Below, piece by piece: positions 20,170-33,458 of a stretch of 64,000 nucleotides of DNA. Below the pieces are notes generated by a model that was not told the DNA's origin, made no database searches, and worked only from the letters and a program-made list of their open reading frames with translations. Within the stretch, counting starts at the first letter, position 1. Each line of letters opens with the position of its first letter. This DNA is from Manduca sexta (lineage: Eukaryota > Arthropoda > Insecta > Lepidoptera > Sphingidae): contig NC_051124.1 in assembly GCF_014839805.1 (NCBI RefSeq), positions 7,936,001 through 8,000,000 on the forward strand, in the 5' to 3' direction. Position numbers and translations under genes: made by a program.

Positions 20170-20612
20170 TAATAATATTAGCCGGTTGAAGCACGTTCTA
20201 TGGATTTCGTTCATCTTCGTACGCCGTTTACGTCATGGTTTTGCGGTCTGCCGTTTGCGATTCACTTCGTTCATTTCATTTCAGTTCGTTTCGTTCCGTT
20301 CAGTAATATCGCTGAGTTCGTACTGGGTTGACGTTTTGCTCACATCATAACAATAACATAACCTTTTCGGTTTTACCGCGAAAAACATTCCAATAGGCGT
20401 TTTTTCTAAGGCATCATTATTTGTTGGTCTATTTTTATCTTATAACTTTTAACGGTATATTGCGCTAACTTGGTTGTTCAAGTGAAAAACATATTTGTTC
20501 CGCGTAACGCCGCGTGTGTCCAGTGTTTACAAAGAATTGTTTTATTTTTGTGAGTTTGTACAGTTTGTGCGTGTTCCTGACCGTGAACTTGTTGCTTTGG
20601 ACGCCGCCTGAG
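20170..20612 (+). promoter_or_regulatory. Candidate promoter and non-coding first exon
   Basis: A GC- and CpG-richer segment in AT-rich DNA. 20231-20310 is rich in 'ttcgtt' units; 20500-20611 reads like a 5' UTR and ends at a good donor, cctgag|gtatgt. A second donor-like site (aggca|gtaagt) lies at about 21680 after another CpG-bearing stretch. No coding exon downstream was recognised, so this is inference only. Confidence 0.25.
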
Positions 20613-23504
20613 GTATGTTAGACCGCCTAGACGTGAAATGCGCCTTGATTGCACACCATATCGCTATTTATTACTTGATAACGATTCATAATCTGCAGTG
20701 TTGATTTATAATACCACTGAGGTAAGTACGTAAGTAAGCGTGCAACGTGTATTTTTTGTAACAAATATTTAAGGTTCTTACGCTCAATTGTGAATAGATA
20801 ACGAGAAGCTAAGAGGCAAGTATGATTTTTTAAAAAATGTCCGACGTGTTTTGGAAATAAAAATCTTTGATAAATAGTATTTACGAACCAGCAAAACTTT
20901 GTCCAAAATTGCAATACTTTTTATTAGTTGTACAATCCATATGACCACAAGTTCGCAACTACGTGATTTTAATTTCAAATTGGAATAGCTTCAATCGTGG
21001 CTTCGATCATGGCGTTCATGCTATAGATATCTATATTAGTAGTAGTATTCTAATTTAAAAGTGGCCGTTTGGCAAGTACGTATCATACAACTTTAAAATA
21101 AGTAAAATACAACGTAGGAATTAGGTAGATGTTTAAATAGTAGGTATGTACTGAGCATCTAGGTATAGCCAATTCGCATCAGGTATATTTTCCTTGAGTT
21201 AGTTTACTTATTTATTGAACAAACAGCCAACGACCCGCTCCGACTTCACACGGCAGAGTATACATATATTATGATTTTTTTTAAATGATGAATGAAACAG
21301 TCCTCTTGAATCAAGCCGTCCGTTTGTGAATAGTATGAAACCGTTCCGTAGTTTTTGAGTTTATCGCGTTTAGACAGACATACGCGGCTGCGGTGGGGGC
21401 GAGTTTGTTTTATATTTAGTGAAGGATATTATCTAACAGGAAAATTGACTTACTTTAAAACAATATGTTGCTTACCTATTTATTTTTATTAATTTAGGTT
21501 TTTTGTCCAAATATTTAACAAATCTATAATATATATTCGACAATTATTAAATAATTTTTATTTTAAATGTTGTTAAATTTGACTAAAGACGATCCTGAAA
21601 CTTTTGTCGGAAGTATTTTTATTATAAGTGCGCTACGGAGTAGGCGACAGACAAAGGCGCAACCAGTCGACGCCACTGAGGCAGTAAGTTTATAGATAAC
21701 AGGATTTGGAGAGGAAATAAAATTTAGAAATAATTGCTGGAAAATGGCTAGTCTAATCGTGTTTTCGCATATTCATAAAAAAAAATATGTTATAGATATG
21801 CCTAATATGTTATGCCTCCGACTTATCATAATATTAGGTATTTTATCTTTAAAGCGATTTGATCACATCATTGACTGGTGTAATCTATGCGAAATGAATT
21901 TTAAACATAATTCAAAGATCGTTATAATTTAAATGAGGTGTAAGAGTTTTTAACGTCAATAATGATTACCACACTTATCAGATATTATTTTTTATAGCCG
22001 GTTTTAAGTTTGGGGTTATCATACGGTCCGCCCTTTATAGGGTACACCCTGACACTCTTATATCTCTGATAATAATAGCTACGTTAGTGTAGCAACGTGA
22101 GACCGGTTAGTGAGATTACGATAATTGCATAGCATACAATTACATGTCTACTATAATTGTCCTGATAATGCCAGAAGCCGGCCGTCCCGTTCATTCATTA
22201 CGCTCCAAAATTACTTTGACAGATTGCCACTGTTTCAAACCGGACTTCTGCCTAATGTACACTCAAATTAAAAACTAATTACATAAAAGCAACTTGTCCC
22301 TACGCAACTTGTGTTATACATTTGCCTAGTATTTTTTTTTATTCCTTATTTATTTTGCGGCGCGGCGGTTTGTCCTCTCTGGGATTTTTATAAAGCTATG
22401 AGAGATACTAATTAAGTTTAGGCGCAAAAATTTTACGCTTATTTGAATGTCATAGACGTGTACTAATGAACATGGCGAAATAATCGAAATTTAAGATGTT
22501 AAAAAAATATAAATCCAATCGTAGTTAAAAAAGCATACCAAAGAAGTAAAAATCCAATTTTTACTGTCTTACGGAAAGGTAGATGTTGAAAAACTCGCAA
22601 GATTATTAAGAAACCAACAGTTCCATTCACCCCCTAAGTGATAGTAGTAATAACGCGTATTTAACGCGCGAAAAAATTTCCAGAATGGTTGTAGTCTAAT
22701 CGTCAGGATCTAATAATACAAAGTACGATGTCACCACCGCTAAATACAGTTCTTCTTTCGTGTGCAAACTTAAAATACCAAATGAAAATTGCTGGATAAA
22801 ACACGCGAAAAATGTATTACTTATCATTCGCTATTCCGAGAAGTAACAATATAATTCCGTTAGGTACTGCTCCGTTGAAAACCCGGAACTTGAATTAATT
22901 TAATATTTTAACTAATTTAGTGTTTTCTCATTATGTATGAGTTATGACCTTACTTAAAATTCTCTTTTGATTTATTGCTATGCCAATATTTTGTTAGTTT
23001 TTTACTTTAACACCAATTTTAAAGTGTTTTTGCTTGAGTTTAAAATCTCGTGTGACGGGCTTAAAAATGAGCCGTAATCTTGTCCAAGAGCGTAGTATCG
23101 AGTCCGCATTAAACACTTCGGATTGAATGTAAAAACAGGTTAGTCAAGTAGGCATATAACGAAACAGCCTTTGCCTGCCCGTGTCAACAAGTATTTACAT
23201 TTTATTGTATACGTTATTTGGAATATTGGTATCGACTTGTGACCTCGATAGAATTGGGGTAAGTCGAAGTGTCTATGCTCAAATAGATGTTCGGGTTGCT
23301 TGTTGAACTTGCGTATTAAAAGGCTGGTTTGTGTCCTGGTGAATAATGTTCGGTTATATTCGTGTAGACATTACATTTCGCACAACTGTTGAATGTTTAA
23401 CGGGCGTATGTTTAAAAATATTATCAGGAAGTAAAAATACATAAATCAATGTCAGGGAATATGGAAAGTGTTTTGAAGAAAAATATTTGCCAAATACAGA
23501 TTAA
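20613..23504. other. AT-rich tract, no gene recognised
   Basis: Only short random-looking open frames are present. A possible alternative leader exon lies near 21590-21682. 22150-22260 is GC-richer, with related 'agaagccgg' and 'ccggacttctg' ends that may mark a small decayed element. Confidence 0.3.
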
Positions 23505-23760
23505 GCGGCAATAGCTTAGTTGGGAAACATAGCGGGTTGCCGAGACGAATGTCTGCAGGTTCAAAACCCAAGGCACGCACCTCGACTCTTTTCTTTGTGA
23601 ATTATATGCTTTAAAGGTGAAGGAAACATCGTGAGAGCATACCTGAGAAGATCTATATAAGGAATTTGAAGATATGTGAAGGCTGTTAATTCGCACCAGT
23701 CCAGCGTGGTGAACTAAGGTCTAACCCCTTTCAGAGGCCCGTGGCCTCTATTATTATAAA
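23505..23760 (+). repeat. tRNA-derived SINE, diverged copy
   Basis: Starts gcggcaatagcttagttggg (A-box like) and has 'ggttcaaaaccc' (decayed B box) about 60 bp on, then the body shared with the copy at 40444-40773 ('gaaggaaacatcgtgag', 'ccagcgtggtg', 'gaggcccgtgg') and an 'attattata' tail. It is more diverged and shorter than the other three copies. Confidence 0.75.
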
Positions 23761-24169
23761 AAGTAATTAATTTAATAAAATCATATAATGTAGGATGATA
23801 CAAAAATAGCTATTACTTAAACCTATTGAGAATAGAGAATGAAGTATTAATTGCATTTCTCCAGCGCCACCCCTCGGCGCGTGATGTGTGGGACGATTTA
23901 ATTTAATCGTTTAAGCCTAAAGGATATTATGTCACGTTTTCAATATTTATATCGATTTTATATACGTTTTGATAATAATTTATTACACAATTTTATAATT
24001 ATTATCTGTTCTTAATCCGCGAAATTCGCGGTTATCTTCTATCTACGATAAGAGCCCTATCTTATCAAACCACGGTGTATTTTTCACCCATTTTTTTTAA
24101 ATCAGTAATATACAACTGTATTAAGTGGGGTGTGAAATTAAACTATTTTTTGAATTTTATCGCGTGTTT

Positions 24170-24275
24170 AATGTTTTAGTTTTCTCCCGACGTTGCGAAG
24201 ACTTTGTAGCCTTCGTGATCACGAGGGGGACGGTGTGCGTGTGTATGGCCCACGAAGGCTGCAAAGTTTAATTTA
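24170..24275. repeat. Hairpin-bearing repeat fragment
   Basis: 24201-24217 (actttgtagccttcgtg) and 24251-24267 (cacgaaggctgcaaagt) form a 17-bp stem with one G-T pair around a 33-nt GC-rich loop. The surrounding 'ttttctcccgacgttgcgaa' resembles a dispersed lepidopteran element end, by recollection. Confidence 0.45.
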
Positions 24276-25335
24276 AATGTCTAACATTCGCGTAAACATA
24301 AGAAATCAATAAGCGGGATGTAGCCTGTACAGTATAGAAGCTACATACTTAGGAAGAGTTAGTCTCATAGTAAATAAATCTATATTTAAAATATTTACTG
24401 TAATACCTACTTTATATAATAGTCTTAAGTCGTCGAACTTCTTAACGTTATTTTGCATAGTCACTTCGTTCTGAATAATAATCGACTGTATTGTGCAGAA
24501 ATGATCCAACCGACAACTTTCAAAATTAAATTACTTATTCGAAACAATTGATAATAATCTGTATTCTTTCGTTACTAAAACTCATATTATTATAGCAATA
24601 TAATGAATAGTTCTAAGAAGGCGGATATAATATATTTATATATACGAATTCACTTTATTTTTGATAGTTTGAAATTATTGATTTTAATTTTTAACCAGAT
24701 TGTGTGTTAGGTCACTACTGCACAATACAGTCTAATTGTGCTGTGCAAACGGTATTTTTGGAACGTCAACACGGCAAAATACCCAAGACTGTTCTAGTTT
24801 TAGGTTTACAACGCTTTTTCTCCGTATATGACAAATGTACCTGATTATATGGTTTATAGGTCAACAGGAGATTTAATATAATAGTTGTTTCCGGACAAAG
24901 TATTCAAGAGTCACAATATAAAATATTTTTACGTAACGAGAGGTTTTGTAACGTTTATTATTCGATGAGTAAATGTTATTTTTGAGGATCAGCTTAATAG
25001 TAACATTAAATGTTACAGCTTTGGTGGTCTTGGCACTCTGACTGAAGAAACAAATGGTTTCAGTCGGGAGACTCAATTTATAAAAAAATTATCTATTTTT
25101 CCTTTCAATATTAAAATTATATGTAACAACCTAACAAAAGGTAAATTCACTTATTTCGTTCTGAGACAATAAAATATCTTCTTTATGCTAAACTTATAAT
25201 ATTTTTTAATTTGATAAGACAATTAAAACTATGATTAGGCACTAGCTGTAAATATATGATTAATAATAATACTAGAAAGAAAGAAAAGCGATTTATTATA
25301 CTATACTAATGGTAGCATTTCATAATATTTTATAA

Positions 25336-25560
25336 GGCCACGAAAAGACATTGCACCTGGCAGTAAATGGGGCGGGTGCAGTAGAATGTTGACTGACGAG
25401 ACATGATTACCCTCCAATAAGCGACACAATTATGCCAGCCTGTTAGAACCGGATATACACAAGCTGATCCCGGAACGCGATATCCTTACGTGAGCCACTT
25501 TGGCGGGTTTTAACACCTTGTATACGGTGGTCGCTATCCGGGCGGATATAAAATATATCC
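25336..25560 (-). repeat. Interspersed repeat family A copy, left half of a head-to-head pair
   Basis: Read on the minus strand it gives 'ggcggatagcgaccaccgta' region wording, 'aaaacccgccaaagtggctc' and 'gccggcataattgtg'-type sequence, matching the family at 5034-5262. It is immediately followed by an inverted second copy. Confidence 0.7.
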
Positions 25561-25775
25561 CACCACCAGCGACAAATTGTTTATATCTGCTTGAATAGCG
25601 ACCACTATACATAAGGTGTTAAAACCCAGTGACCTAATTGAGAGTGCCGGGATCAGTTTGTATATATCCGGTTCAAACAGGCCGACATAATTTTGTCGAC
25701 TGGCAAGAGATTTACATCATCTCCCGTCCCACTCCATTTACCATCACGCAGACTGCAGTACGGTCACTTTTCGTG
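25561..25775 (+). repeat. Interspersed repeat family A copy, right half of a head-to-head pair
   Basis: 'ccaccaccagcgacaaa', 'gcgaccactatacataaggt', 'aggccgacataattttgtcg' and 'ccatttaccatcacgcag' follow in the opposite order to the previous copy, giving a quasi-palindrome of about 440 bp centred near 25560. Confidence 0.7.
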
Positions 25776-27113
25776 CGTATATAGATAAAAAAAAAAAACA
25801 AAAAAATATCGTCTTATTGTTCTTAATATAGGTATACCTGTAATACACACATCCATGATAAATTAACTCTCTGAAAGCAGTTACGTTCGCAAACGGTCGA
25901 CAACGCCTTACCGAGATAATAAAACCTCTTTAATGTTTCCTATTAGGACTAAGTCGACATTATTACGATATAGGGCTGACCCGGTCATAAAAACGTTAGA
26001 CGTCTTTATATAAAGGTTTTGTTTTTACTTAAATGTTCTCTAATAAATCGTATAGCAGTATATTCCTTTTATCACTAAACCACACGGTATACGTCGGTTA
26101 CAATTACTCATTTTAGCATAACATGAATAGATAATAATATAAATATTTAATATTCTCACTGATGAAGATTCTAATTGAAATGTGCTCCGTCTGTCCTTAC
26201 ACCCCTCAAATTCATTCATTCTTTTTACACAACTTGCAGAAAGGATATCGACCGCTTGCTTTTTGTTAAACATTTCAAAATCCAATCCAGAACCAATACC
26301 GTCACAATGGTTCCTCGGTCTAGGATTTTACCACGAGACGTATATCGCAAACTATATAATTATATGTATACATGGTGTTTAAAGATCCAAGAGACGATAA
26401 TATAGTGATGCCAGTCGTAAGGCTAGTTTGGCTTATACGACATTTTTTGCGATATTAGATTATACGCGTATTGTGATTAAGTTTATTTTTCTGTGTCTTT
26501 TGAATAGTGTAAAATTTAAAAAAAATGTCGCTAAGACAATTAGCTTTCTAATCGTCGATGTATGCGAGGCCTATAGCAATTATTACGAAATGGATTCCGG
26601 GTTCGTAGACGGCAGTTCGTACATATTTTACGGGTGAATCAAAGTGGTATTATCTCTCTTCTCTTATCAAAAATTTAGGTCGATCAACAAAGATTAACAT
26701 TTCGTACTGGTGGTAGTTGAATATGCTATACTTATCCTTAGGATTTCAAATCAGTGCTATCCTCTGGAGCACTTGCAGGTACCTGTATAGTGGATATAAA
26801 AGAAGTTTTTAGAACACCATAGAGATAGACAACTTTGTTTAATATAAAATTGGTATTGAAATTAGCCTTTTTCTAATACAGATTAAGTACCTAATATGTA
26901 TGATAATGAAGTCAAAATGGATCAAGCTTTACTGGGGCGATTATAATTTTAAATAGGTTTACGTAATAGCTGATATGTTGTATTATCACAGCTTCTGTTG
27001 TAACATTAAAATAATTAAATATGTTTAGATTTATATCAATACTTAAGTTAGTACTATCCGAAGGTGTTTTGAAAATAAATAAATAATAGACGTATTGTCG
27101 GATGGTAATTAAA

Positions 27114-27171
27114 TTAACAACTACTTATTAAACAATAATAATAATATTATTGTTTAATAAGTAGTTGTTAA
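27114..27171. repeat. 58-bp palindrome (26-bp perfect arms)
   Basis: Arms 27114-27139 and 27146-27171 are exact reverse complements around a 6-nt spacer, followed by a run of T. AT-rich. Confidence 0.9.
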
Positions 27172-27254
27172 TTTTTTTTTGTGTTTCGAATGGGCTCCAC
27201 TATTCGGTCTAACGAATGGCTTCAAATGTCTGTACTAATATGATAGGAGATTTA

Positions 27255-27545
27255 TTTTTTATTGCTTTGAATGACGAGACGAGCTTGCCGTTCAACTGAT
27301 GGTAGCTGATAAGCGATACGACAGCCCATAAAGAGTAAAAACACCATCCAACACATTGAATTACAAAATATTGTTTTGTATTTCATTGCGCTCGGCATCC
27401 TGAGACATGACATGTCCAGTAGTTACACTGGCTACAATGTCCTTCAAATCGGAACAAAACAGTGACTACACACTGCTGTTTAGTGGCAGATATAGACATT
27501 GTGGTGGTACCTACCTAGCCGGAGTCTCACATATTTAGTATGAAG
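27255..27545 (-). repeat. Interspersed repeat family B copy
   Basis: Contains 'gaatgacgagacgagcttgc', 'gctgataagcgatacgac', 'caccatccaacacattgaat' and 'ctggctacaatgtccttcaa'. Inverted blocks of the same sequence occur at 28105-28280 and 41216-41480 ('tgaaggacattatagc', 'aggcggtcgtattgcttact'). Confidence 0.65.
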
Positions 27546-27774
27546 AATTCACTCATTCAATCCAATGTGTGGTACACTATCACGTTTCACAATATAGGTG
27601 TGAATGAGTACACACGAGTATTGATATGATTGCGTGCATATGTCACAAAGTTCAACCGTTAACTTGTTTGAACGGTCATTGTGTGTCGTATATAGATTTA
27701 ATCTTAATTGAATAAGTGTTTTGTGTGAATTTAACCTTTATGCATTACAAATCTCGTATGTTACAGAATTCCGC

Positions 27775-28290
27775 TGGTGCTAGGGTCACTTGTAGATTGG
27801 CTATCTGGGTAGCAACCATCATAATGTCTATTTTTATTGCAAAGCAGCAGTGTGTTTGCTGATGATAGAATATATTTTATATTCACCTGGACAGCGACCA
27901 TCATACACAAGATGTTAAAACCCATAGTGGCTCAAGTAAGCGTGTCGCGTTCCGAGATTAGCTACTGTATCTTCAGTTCCAACAGGCCGGTATAGTTGTG
28001 TCGACTGTCAAGGGGTAATCATCTTTCGTCAGTCGACATACTATTGGATCTCACTCCACTTACTATCAGGTGCAGTGGGGTCACTTTGTTCTGTACATAT
28101 TAAAAAATACTGTTGTGTCCTGCTTTGAAGGACATTATAGCAACCACAATTCATACATTATGACACTTTCATATTACATCTCAGGGTGACAAACGCAGTG
28201 GAGTCTACGCAGTACTTTAATTTAAAGTTCTTATGGTGTTGCTGCTGTTTATCGGCGGTTGTATTGCTTACTATCGCGTCATTCAATCGA
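27775..28290 (+). repeat. Mosaic of repeat families B, A and B
   Basis: 27775-27870 matches the family B portion with 'agcagcagtgtgt'; 27870-28105 is family A ('cgaccatcatacacaagatg', 'aggccggtatagttgtgtcg', 'tcaggtgcagtggggtcact'); 28105-28290 returns to family B ('tgaaggacattatagcaacc', 'ggttgtattgcttactatcg'). The order suggests family A inserted in, or forming part of, a longer composite element. Confidence 0.6.
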
Positions 28291-30837
28291 AATAAAAAAT
28301 ATATGTAAAAATATTAAATATATGAACATATTCGTAAGTTGAATAGAAATTATTATGTACCGTTTTTTTATCTTAGTTTTTTGGGCAAAAAGAAAAAATA
28401 GTCGAAACATTTGAAAAAGCTAATTACGTGACTTGTAACATTATTTAATCGTTATCAGTATTTTTATAACGTCGCGCGTGACGGCGTGTATACAATAAGA
28501 CACCTCATAGAAAATTTTCCCGACACAATTACAATATTTGGACACAAAATATTCGCACGCTACTTTAAGTCATAGTTTAGGCTAAAAATTGACGAATAAT
28601 ATTTTTATCTAGTTAATACATTAATATAAAACGTTTATGATATATTAGAATCACACTAAGTTGCACGAATTCGGTTCCCCAAAGCATTTTGTCTTTAAAC
28701 TACTAAAAGCACATAAGACACCATATATAAGGTTGTATCAACCTTGTATATTATGTTTGATCGGCGTTATTATATATTTGATCGATATTTTTTATCAGAA
28801 TGATATTACTATTTAATAATTTCGCAGTTCTTACTCATTACCTTATATATATATGTTTTATTTACGTTCAATGAGCCGCGCACGTGGGTTAGAATATCGG
28901 ATCAAATACAAGCATGTTATTCGTGAAACACCAGTTATTGCCTCTTGCCGGATGTGTCGCCCACGCTGAAAACAAATTGCCAAGCCAGGCTCGGATAGTA
29001 ACTTTTTATGTTCTCATTTTATGCTATTATATGGAGGTTTTATCAGTTTATCACTCGACGCCCATTAGAAACACGCTTTTGTGTTCCAAATCTAAATAGA
29101 AATTTATGTTTATGTGTTATTTGGCGGCTGTTACTAAACCTTGTATAAATGGTTTGTGTATTATTAAAAATAACCACCTTGAAATTAATGTTACGACTTA
29201 TGTGTACATAAATAGATAATATACAAAATTTTATTGATACTAATTAATCATATACACGCCAACCCTGTTATATTGCGACATTTCTATTATGAAGTAATGT
29301 CGTGTGAAGTAAATATAAATATATGTACTATATGAGATGATATGCAAGACTAAAGAAGCACAAGTTAGATATTATTAGGATCGCTTAAACTTTAAAATAT
29401 CTAGTCTTTACCGAGCCTTAATGAATACAAGCATGAGGCGTAATATGAAAGTAGGTATGTATTGTAGTGGTACTAGTACTTGGTACTATTTAAATCAGAG
29501 CATATCGCGACGTGTCGTGAAGTTTTGGTTTGCGATTTTCCGCCTGGCAATCAATTTATTTAGTACTCGCTCGTGCTCATTTAGTACCGAATTAGTGCGC
29601 AAGTTGATCCAATTTGAAACATTACACATTTAATAATTAGTTTTGATGCGTTATTTATTTAATTTCGCAGTTGCTAGTGATCTATGCTAAATCTACTATA
29701 ATAGGCTGCTAATGGCAAGTTATGCGTTTTACCCTCATACTAGCAGCTCGCTCAACCACCCAATAATATCTCGCAAGCTGTTTATTATTCGAAATAGCCA
29801 CCTTCGGAACCATACAAATTATGAGCAAGTTATACGACATACACAATATCAATAAGATTTACGTTTCTGAAAATCTTATTTAAAAATATTAAAAAGTACT
29901 TAAAGAAACGCTACATTTGTCTGATGTATAGAGCGTGCTGTTAAGTGAAAACCTATTGTAAAACATTATATGTCTCAAGGATCTCGCAAGAACGGCGGCT
30001 CATGCATATGGATCGTTAACAGTACATATATTAAATATTGTTATCACCGTATTCCATAGATGTTTGTAAATGTAAGGAATTAAAACGTGATAGTCATGAT
30101 AATACCAATTAAAATCAATCGGATAATGTTAATAATAAGTTCATGACGTGGAATTGTGAGGTTTTCGCGTTAGGAACTCATTCATAAAGTTCATCGGTTC
30201 TGTTTTGATATCGCAATATGCAACAGGTTTCCCAGAGTTGAGGCGGTTTAGTCTCTATGTAATATTAACTAGTGTAAATATATTTGGATTAGAGAATATA
30301 ATTTATTTGAATCGTTTTTTTTTTAATTCTTTATTTTGAAATAACGACCATTGTAAGGCGAATTTATGGCGCTTTTGGAACACAATTTATATTATTTTAT
30401 AAAATATGTCGTTTAAGTTATTTAACCTTACAACCGTAGAATTAAGAGCTAAGCTAAGAGCGAGAGCTAAGAGCCTGTGAACCCCAGACCTTCGTTATTT
30501 TATAAAAGCTGAAAGTTTGTCAGCGCATGCTCCCAACACAGGTAACAACGATGGGCCATTATGAAGTTTGGGCTACAGTGGCTTTGGCAGGTACACAAGC
30601 ATCTATGTTTGAAGTGGAGACCTCAGCCGAATCGGCACATTTAAAAGCTGACGGAATTAGCTACCGTCCCGCTTTACCAGTTCCTAAATTGCTCTTTTAG
30701 TAGATTTTTGATGATAATCTATTTCGATGACATTAATTATGGCTTATTTATTCAATAAAATTTAATATTGTCTACTTAAATATTTATTTTATTAATATTT
30801 GTTTTGAAAGTAAGGATTGCATATACGTTTATATTAT
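28291..30837. other. AT-rich tract, no gene recognised
   Basis: No exon with convincing splice sites and coding character was seen. 30440-30700 is GC-richer ('gctaagagcgagagctaaga', 'tacagtggctttggcaggta') and may be a single-copy repeat fragment, unassigned. Confidence 0.3.
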
Positions 30838-31020
30838 TACTAGCTTTTGCTCGCGTCTTCACCCGCGGAGACTTTTTCGAGATAGAAATTCCCTTCCCAG
30901 GGTCTTAAACTATCTCCATGCCAAATTTCATCAAAATCCTTTAGGTAGTTGTTGAATTTAATGCGTTCAGACAGGCAGACAGATGCGGCAGTTAACTTTG
31001 TTTTATAATATAATATTTTT
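30838..31020 (+). repeat. Interspersed repeat family C copy
   Basis: Starts 'ctagcttttgctcgcgtctt', contains 'ttcccagggtcttaaactat' and 'ccatgccaaatttcatcaaa', and ends 'aactttgttttataatataa'. The same order as the copies at 8941-9236 and 62028-62235. Confidence 0.7.
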
Positions 31021-31129
31021 AGATCATTTCAGATTAACAATTCAGCCATACATGATTGTTGCGTAACTTTAATCAGGCAACGGAACTCATGTAACATAAG
31101 TCCTCAAAAGAAATAAATTTACTCCGTTT

Positions 31130-31318
31130 TTGCAAAATTTTTCATTGATGCTCTGCTCCTCTTGGTGATAGTGTGATTTAATATAGCCTATTGCCTTCCT
31201 CGATAAATGGGCTATCAAATACTAAAAGAATTTTTTATTCGAATCAGTACTTCCTGAGACTAGCGCGTTCAAACAAACAAACAAACAAACTCTTCAGCTT
31301 TATATAATAGTATAGATA
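31130..31318 (+). repeat. Interspersed repeat ending in (caaa)n
   Basis: 'ctcctcttggtgatagtgtg', 'cctcgataaatgggctatca', 'ttcctgagactagcgcgttc' and a (acaa)n run at 31270-31290, ending 'tataatagtatagata'. The last part resembles 62375-62436. A LINE- or SINE-tail-like repeat. Confidence 0.6.
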
Positions 31319-32341
31319 CAATGTTACCTACTAAACTTTTTTTGTTAACAGGAAAATGTATTTTCATTATTTATGTACATGTATTATATTTTGTAATATT
31401 GCAAAGAAAATCGTTAATCTTTACACCTGGGGCATTCCACGTGAAGCGGGCACGAAAAAAAACTCGATGTCTCAGATTTTCGTAATATTTGATTATGTTA
31501 TACCTGTATATGTCCTCGATCCAGATACAAAATATTATTAAAGTATAAAGCCTGGTAAGCGAGTTAAAGGACTTTGAAGTTTTGACTGGCCGGCTGGTAT
31601 ACGCCACTTCGAATCCAATTATCAAGTTTTTAAATGTTACAATAAAATAAATAAAGCAATGAAATAAATACTTCATTTAATGAGCTTTTTGATTGTATTT
31701 TTGGAAATTGAAAAATGTTTTTTTTTCTTTGAAAAAAAATGTGTTTGAAAGTTACAAACTTGAATTTCACAAAGTTGGCATATTTATATTTTTTAATTTT
31801 TTTCTATAAATAGCTACTATTGTATAGATAATCCCTGCGAAGTTTCATAATGGGCTGAGAAGTAGTTTAGGAGCTAGACCGATTACAGTGCCGAAGCGCG
31901 GCGGTCGCCAGAAAGAGCGAAGTAGTAAAATCTTTCAATTAAACTAAATACTTTCGTTTAGAGTATTTTATCATGTCTTGCATCGCTCTAACGATTCAAT
32001 TACATCTGATTATAATATAAAAAATATATTTATATTACTGACGGTGCACAACAACATTTTAAAAGATTTAATTGTATTAACTTGTTATATTTCAAACAGG
32101 ATTGTGGTAAAAATGCAGAATTTCATTTTCGTGGCACTTCACATGGCAGAAGGGCAATTTGACGGTCTCGGTGGTAACCTAAAACGCCTGGAGACACAGG
32201 CTAGTTGACATAACGCATCAAACAAAGCCATCACGATACTCGACCGCTTATACATATAGGCTAGAACATCAATGCCACAAACTCATATTTATTATTACTA
32301 CTACTATTTATTATTATTATTCACATATATTTTAATATATT

Positions 32342-32659
32342 TTTCAGAATATAATGTACGTACGTAAAAACCTTAGTACTTTTATTAAAAACAGTGTCTT
32401 GCATAGTCTAAATACCAGAAATAAAAATAAATTGGTTGTCCCTAATCATAGGCTCTGTAAAACCAATAAATCTTTCTTAGTTAATAGCATTAAGTTCTAT
32501 AATAAACTTCCCTTCGAAATTACCAATTTGACAGAACAAAAATTCAAGTGTTATGTTAAGCGTGAATTAATGTGTAAAGGATACTATACTGTATCTGATT
32601 ACCTTAATGATAAGACGGTTTGGAAAGTTTGTCCTGCACACAATGACCCACCATGTTAG
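32342..32659 (+). pseudogene. C-terminal fragment of a CR1-group non-LTR reverse transcriptase
   Basis: The open frame includes SLNTRNKNKLVVPNHRLCKT, NSIKFYNKLPFEITNLTE and FKCYVKRELMCKGYYTVSDY. This pattern (RNK-x-KLVVP-H, K-FYNKLP, K-FK-YVKR-L, YYTV-D-L-DK) is the usual C-terminus of CR1/L2-like LINE polymerases. No catalytic core is present, so it is a 5'-truncated remnant. It sits between the two inverted arms, with a LINE-tail-like repeat 500 bp downstream. Confidence 0.65.
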
Positions 32660-33160
32660 CACACATTAGTAATTAATTAACTGCCTAAAATGTCTTTGTT
32701 ACATGTCTCACATGCTTTTTTTTTTATAATAATGACATTTCTATAGTTCTAATTTGACATAATCATATCATATCTTTATGAAATGTAATTTTTGAAAGAC
32801 GACCACCCGATCATGTTGTGTTTGCCTGTTCAATATCACTATTTTTTTTTTTCTTTTCTCATGATTGAAAACTATGATTGTAAATGTAGGCGAATGCACG
32901 CTGTACGCCATTATTTAAGTATGAATCTATGTTCTCTTTTATTAGCTATCGCTAATTTTATTTTATGCCGCTCCAGGTTTAATCGATTGGATTTCATCTT
33001 ATCCCATGGTAACGGTGATGTGCGTGCATTAGCTTATATAACTATTGTGACTATGTACAAGAAAGACTTGGAAAAAAATACAAAAGAAGTACTGAACAAT
33101 TGATGACAAAAAGAAAGCCCGGAGTTTCGTTCTGCCCTTCTTCTTCGGGTAGTCATCACT

Positions 33161-33458
33161 TAGGTAGCTAGTGAAAGGCTGGTAGGTTAGCTAGGTTAGG
33201 GCTCATGTCCTCGCCGGTGAGGATCGCGACGCGTTACCCTTGTATTTCCCCCTACTTGCCAGCCCGAGCTGGTTACTTCGGTTTGTACCTAGTCTTTTGT
33301 ATAAACTTTATCCCTAATTTAAAATCTCCATAGTTATATAAGTGATTTTAATAGTTGTTTAGAAATAATAATTATTCTTATTCTTTGTTTAGACGTATCA
33401 TAAGTGCAACTTTGTTCGCCTACGTGATAAATAAAGTATTTTATTTTTTTTTTTTTTT
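33161..33458 (+). repeat. LINE-tail-like repeat, copy 2
   Basis: Near-identical to 6454-6762, ending gataaataaagtattttatt and a T-rich run. Position and orientation after the reverse-transcriptase fragment suggest the two are parts of one LINE insertion (ORF end, 3' UTR, short-repeat tail). Confidence 0.7.

Noticed and set aside
25336..25775. CRISPR-like or satellite array
   Set aside because: There are only two copies, inverted rather than tandem, and the same sequence is dispersed elsewhere in the window.
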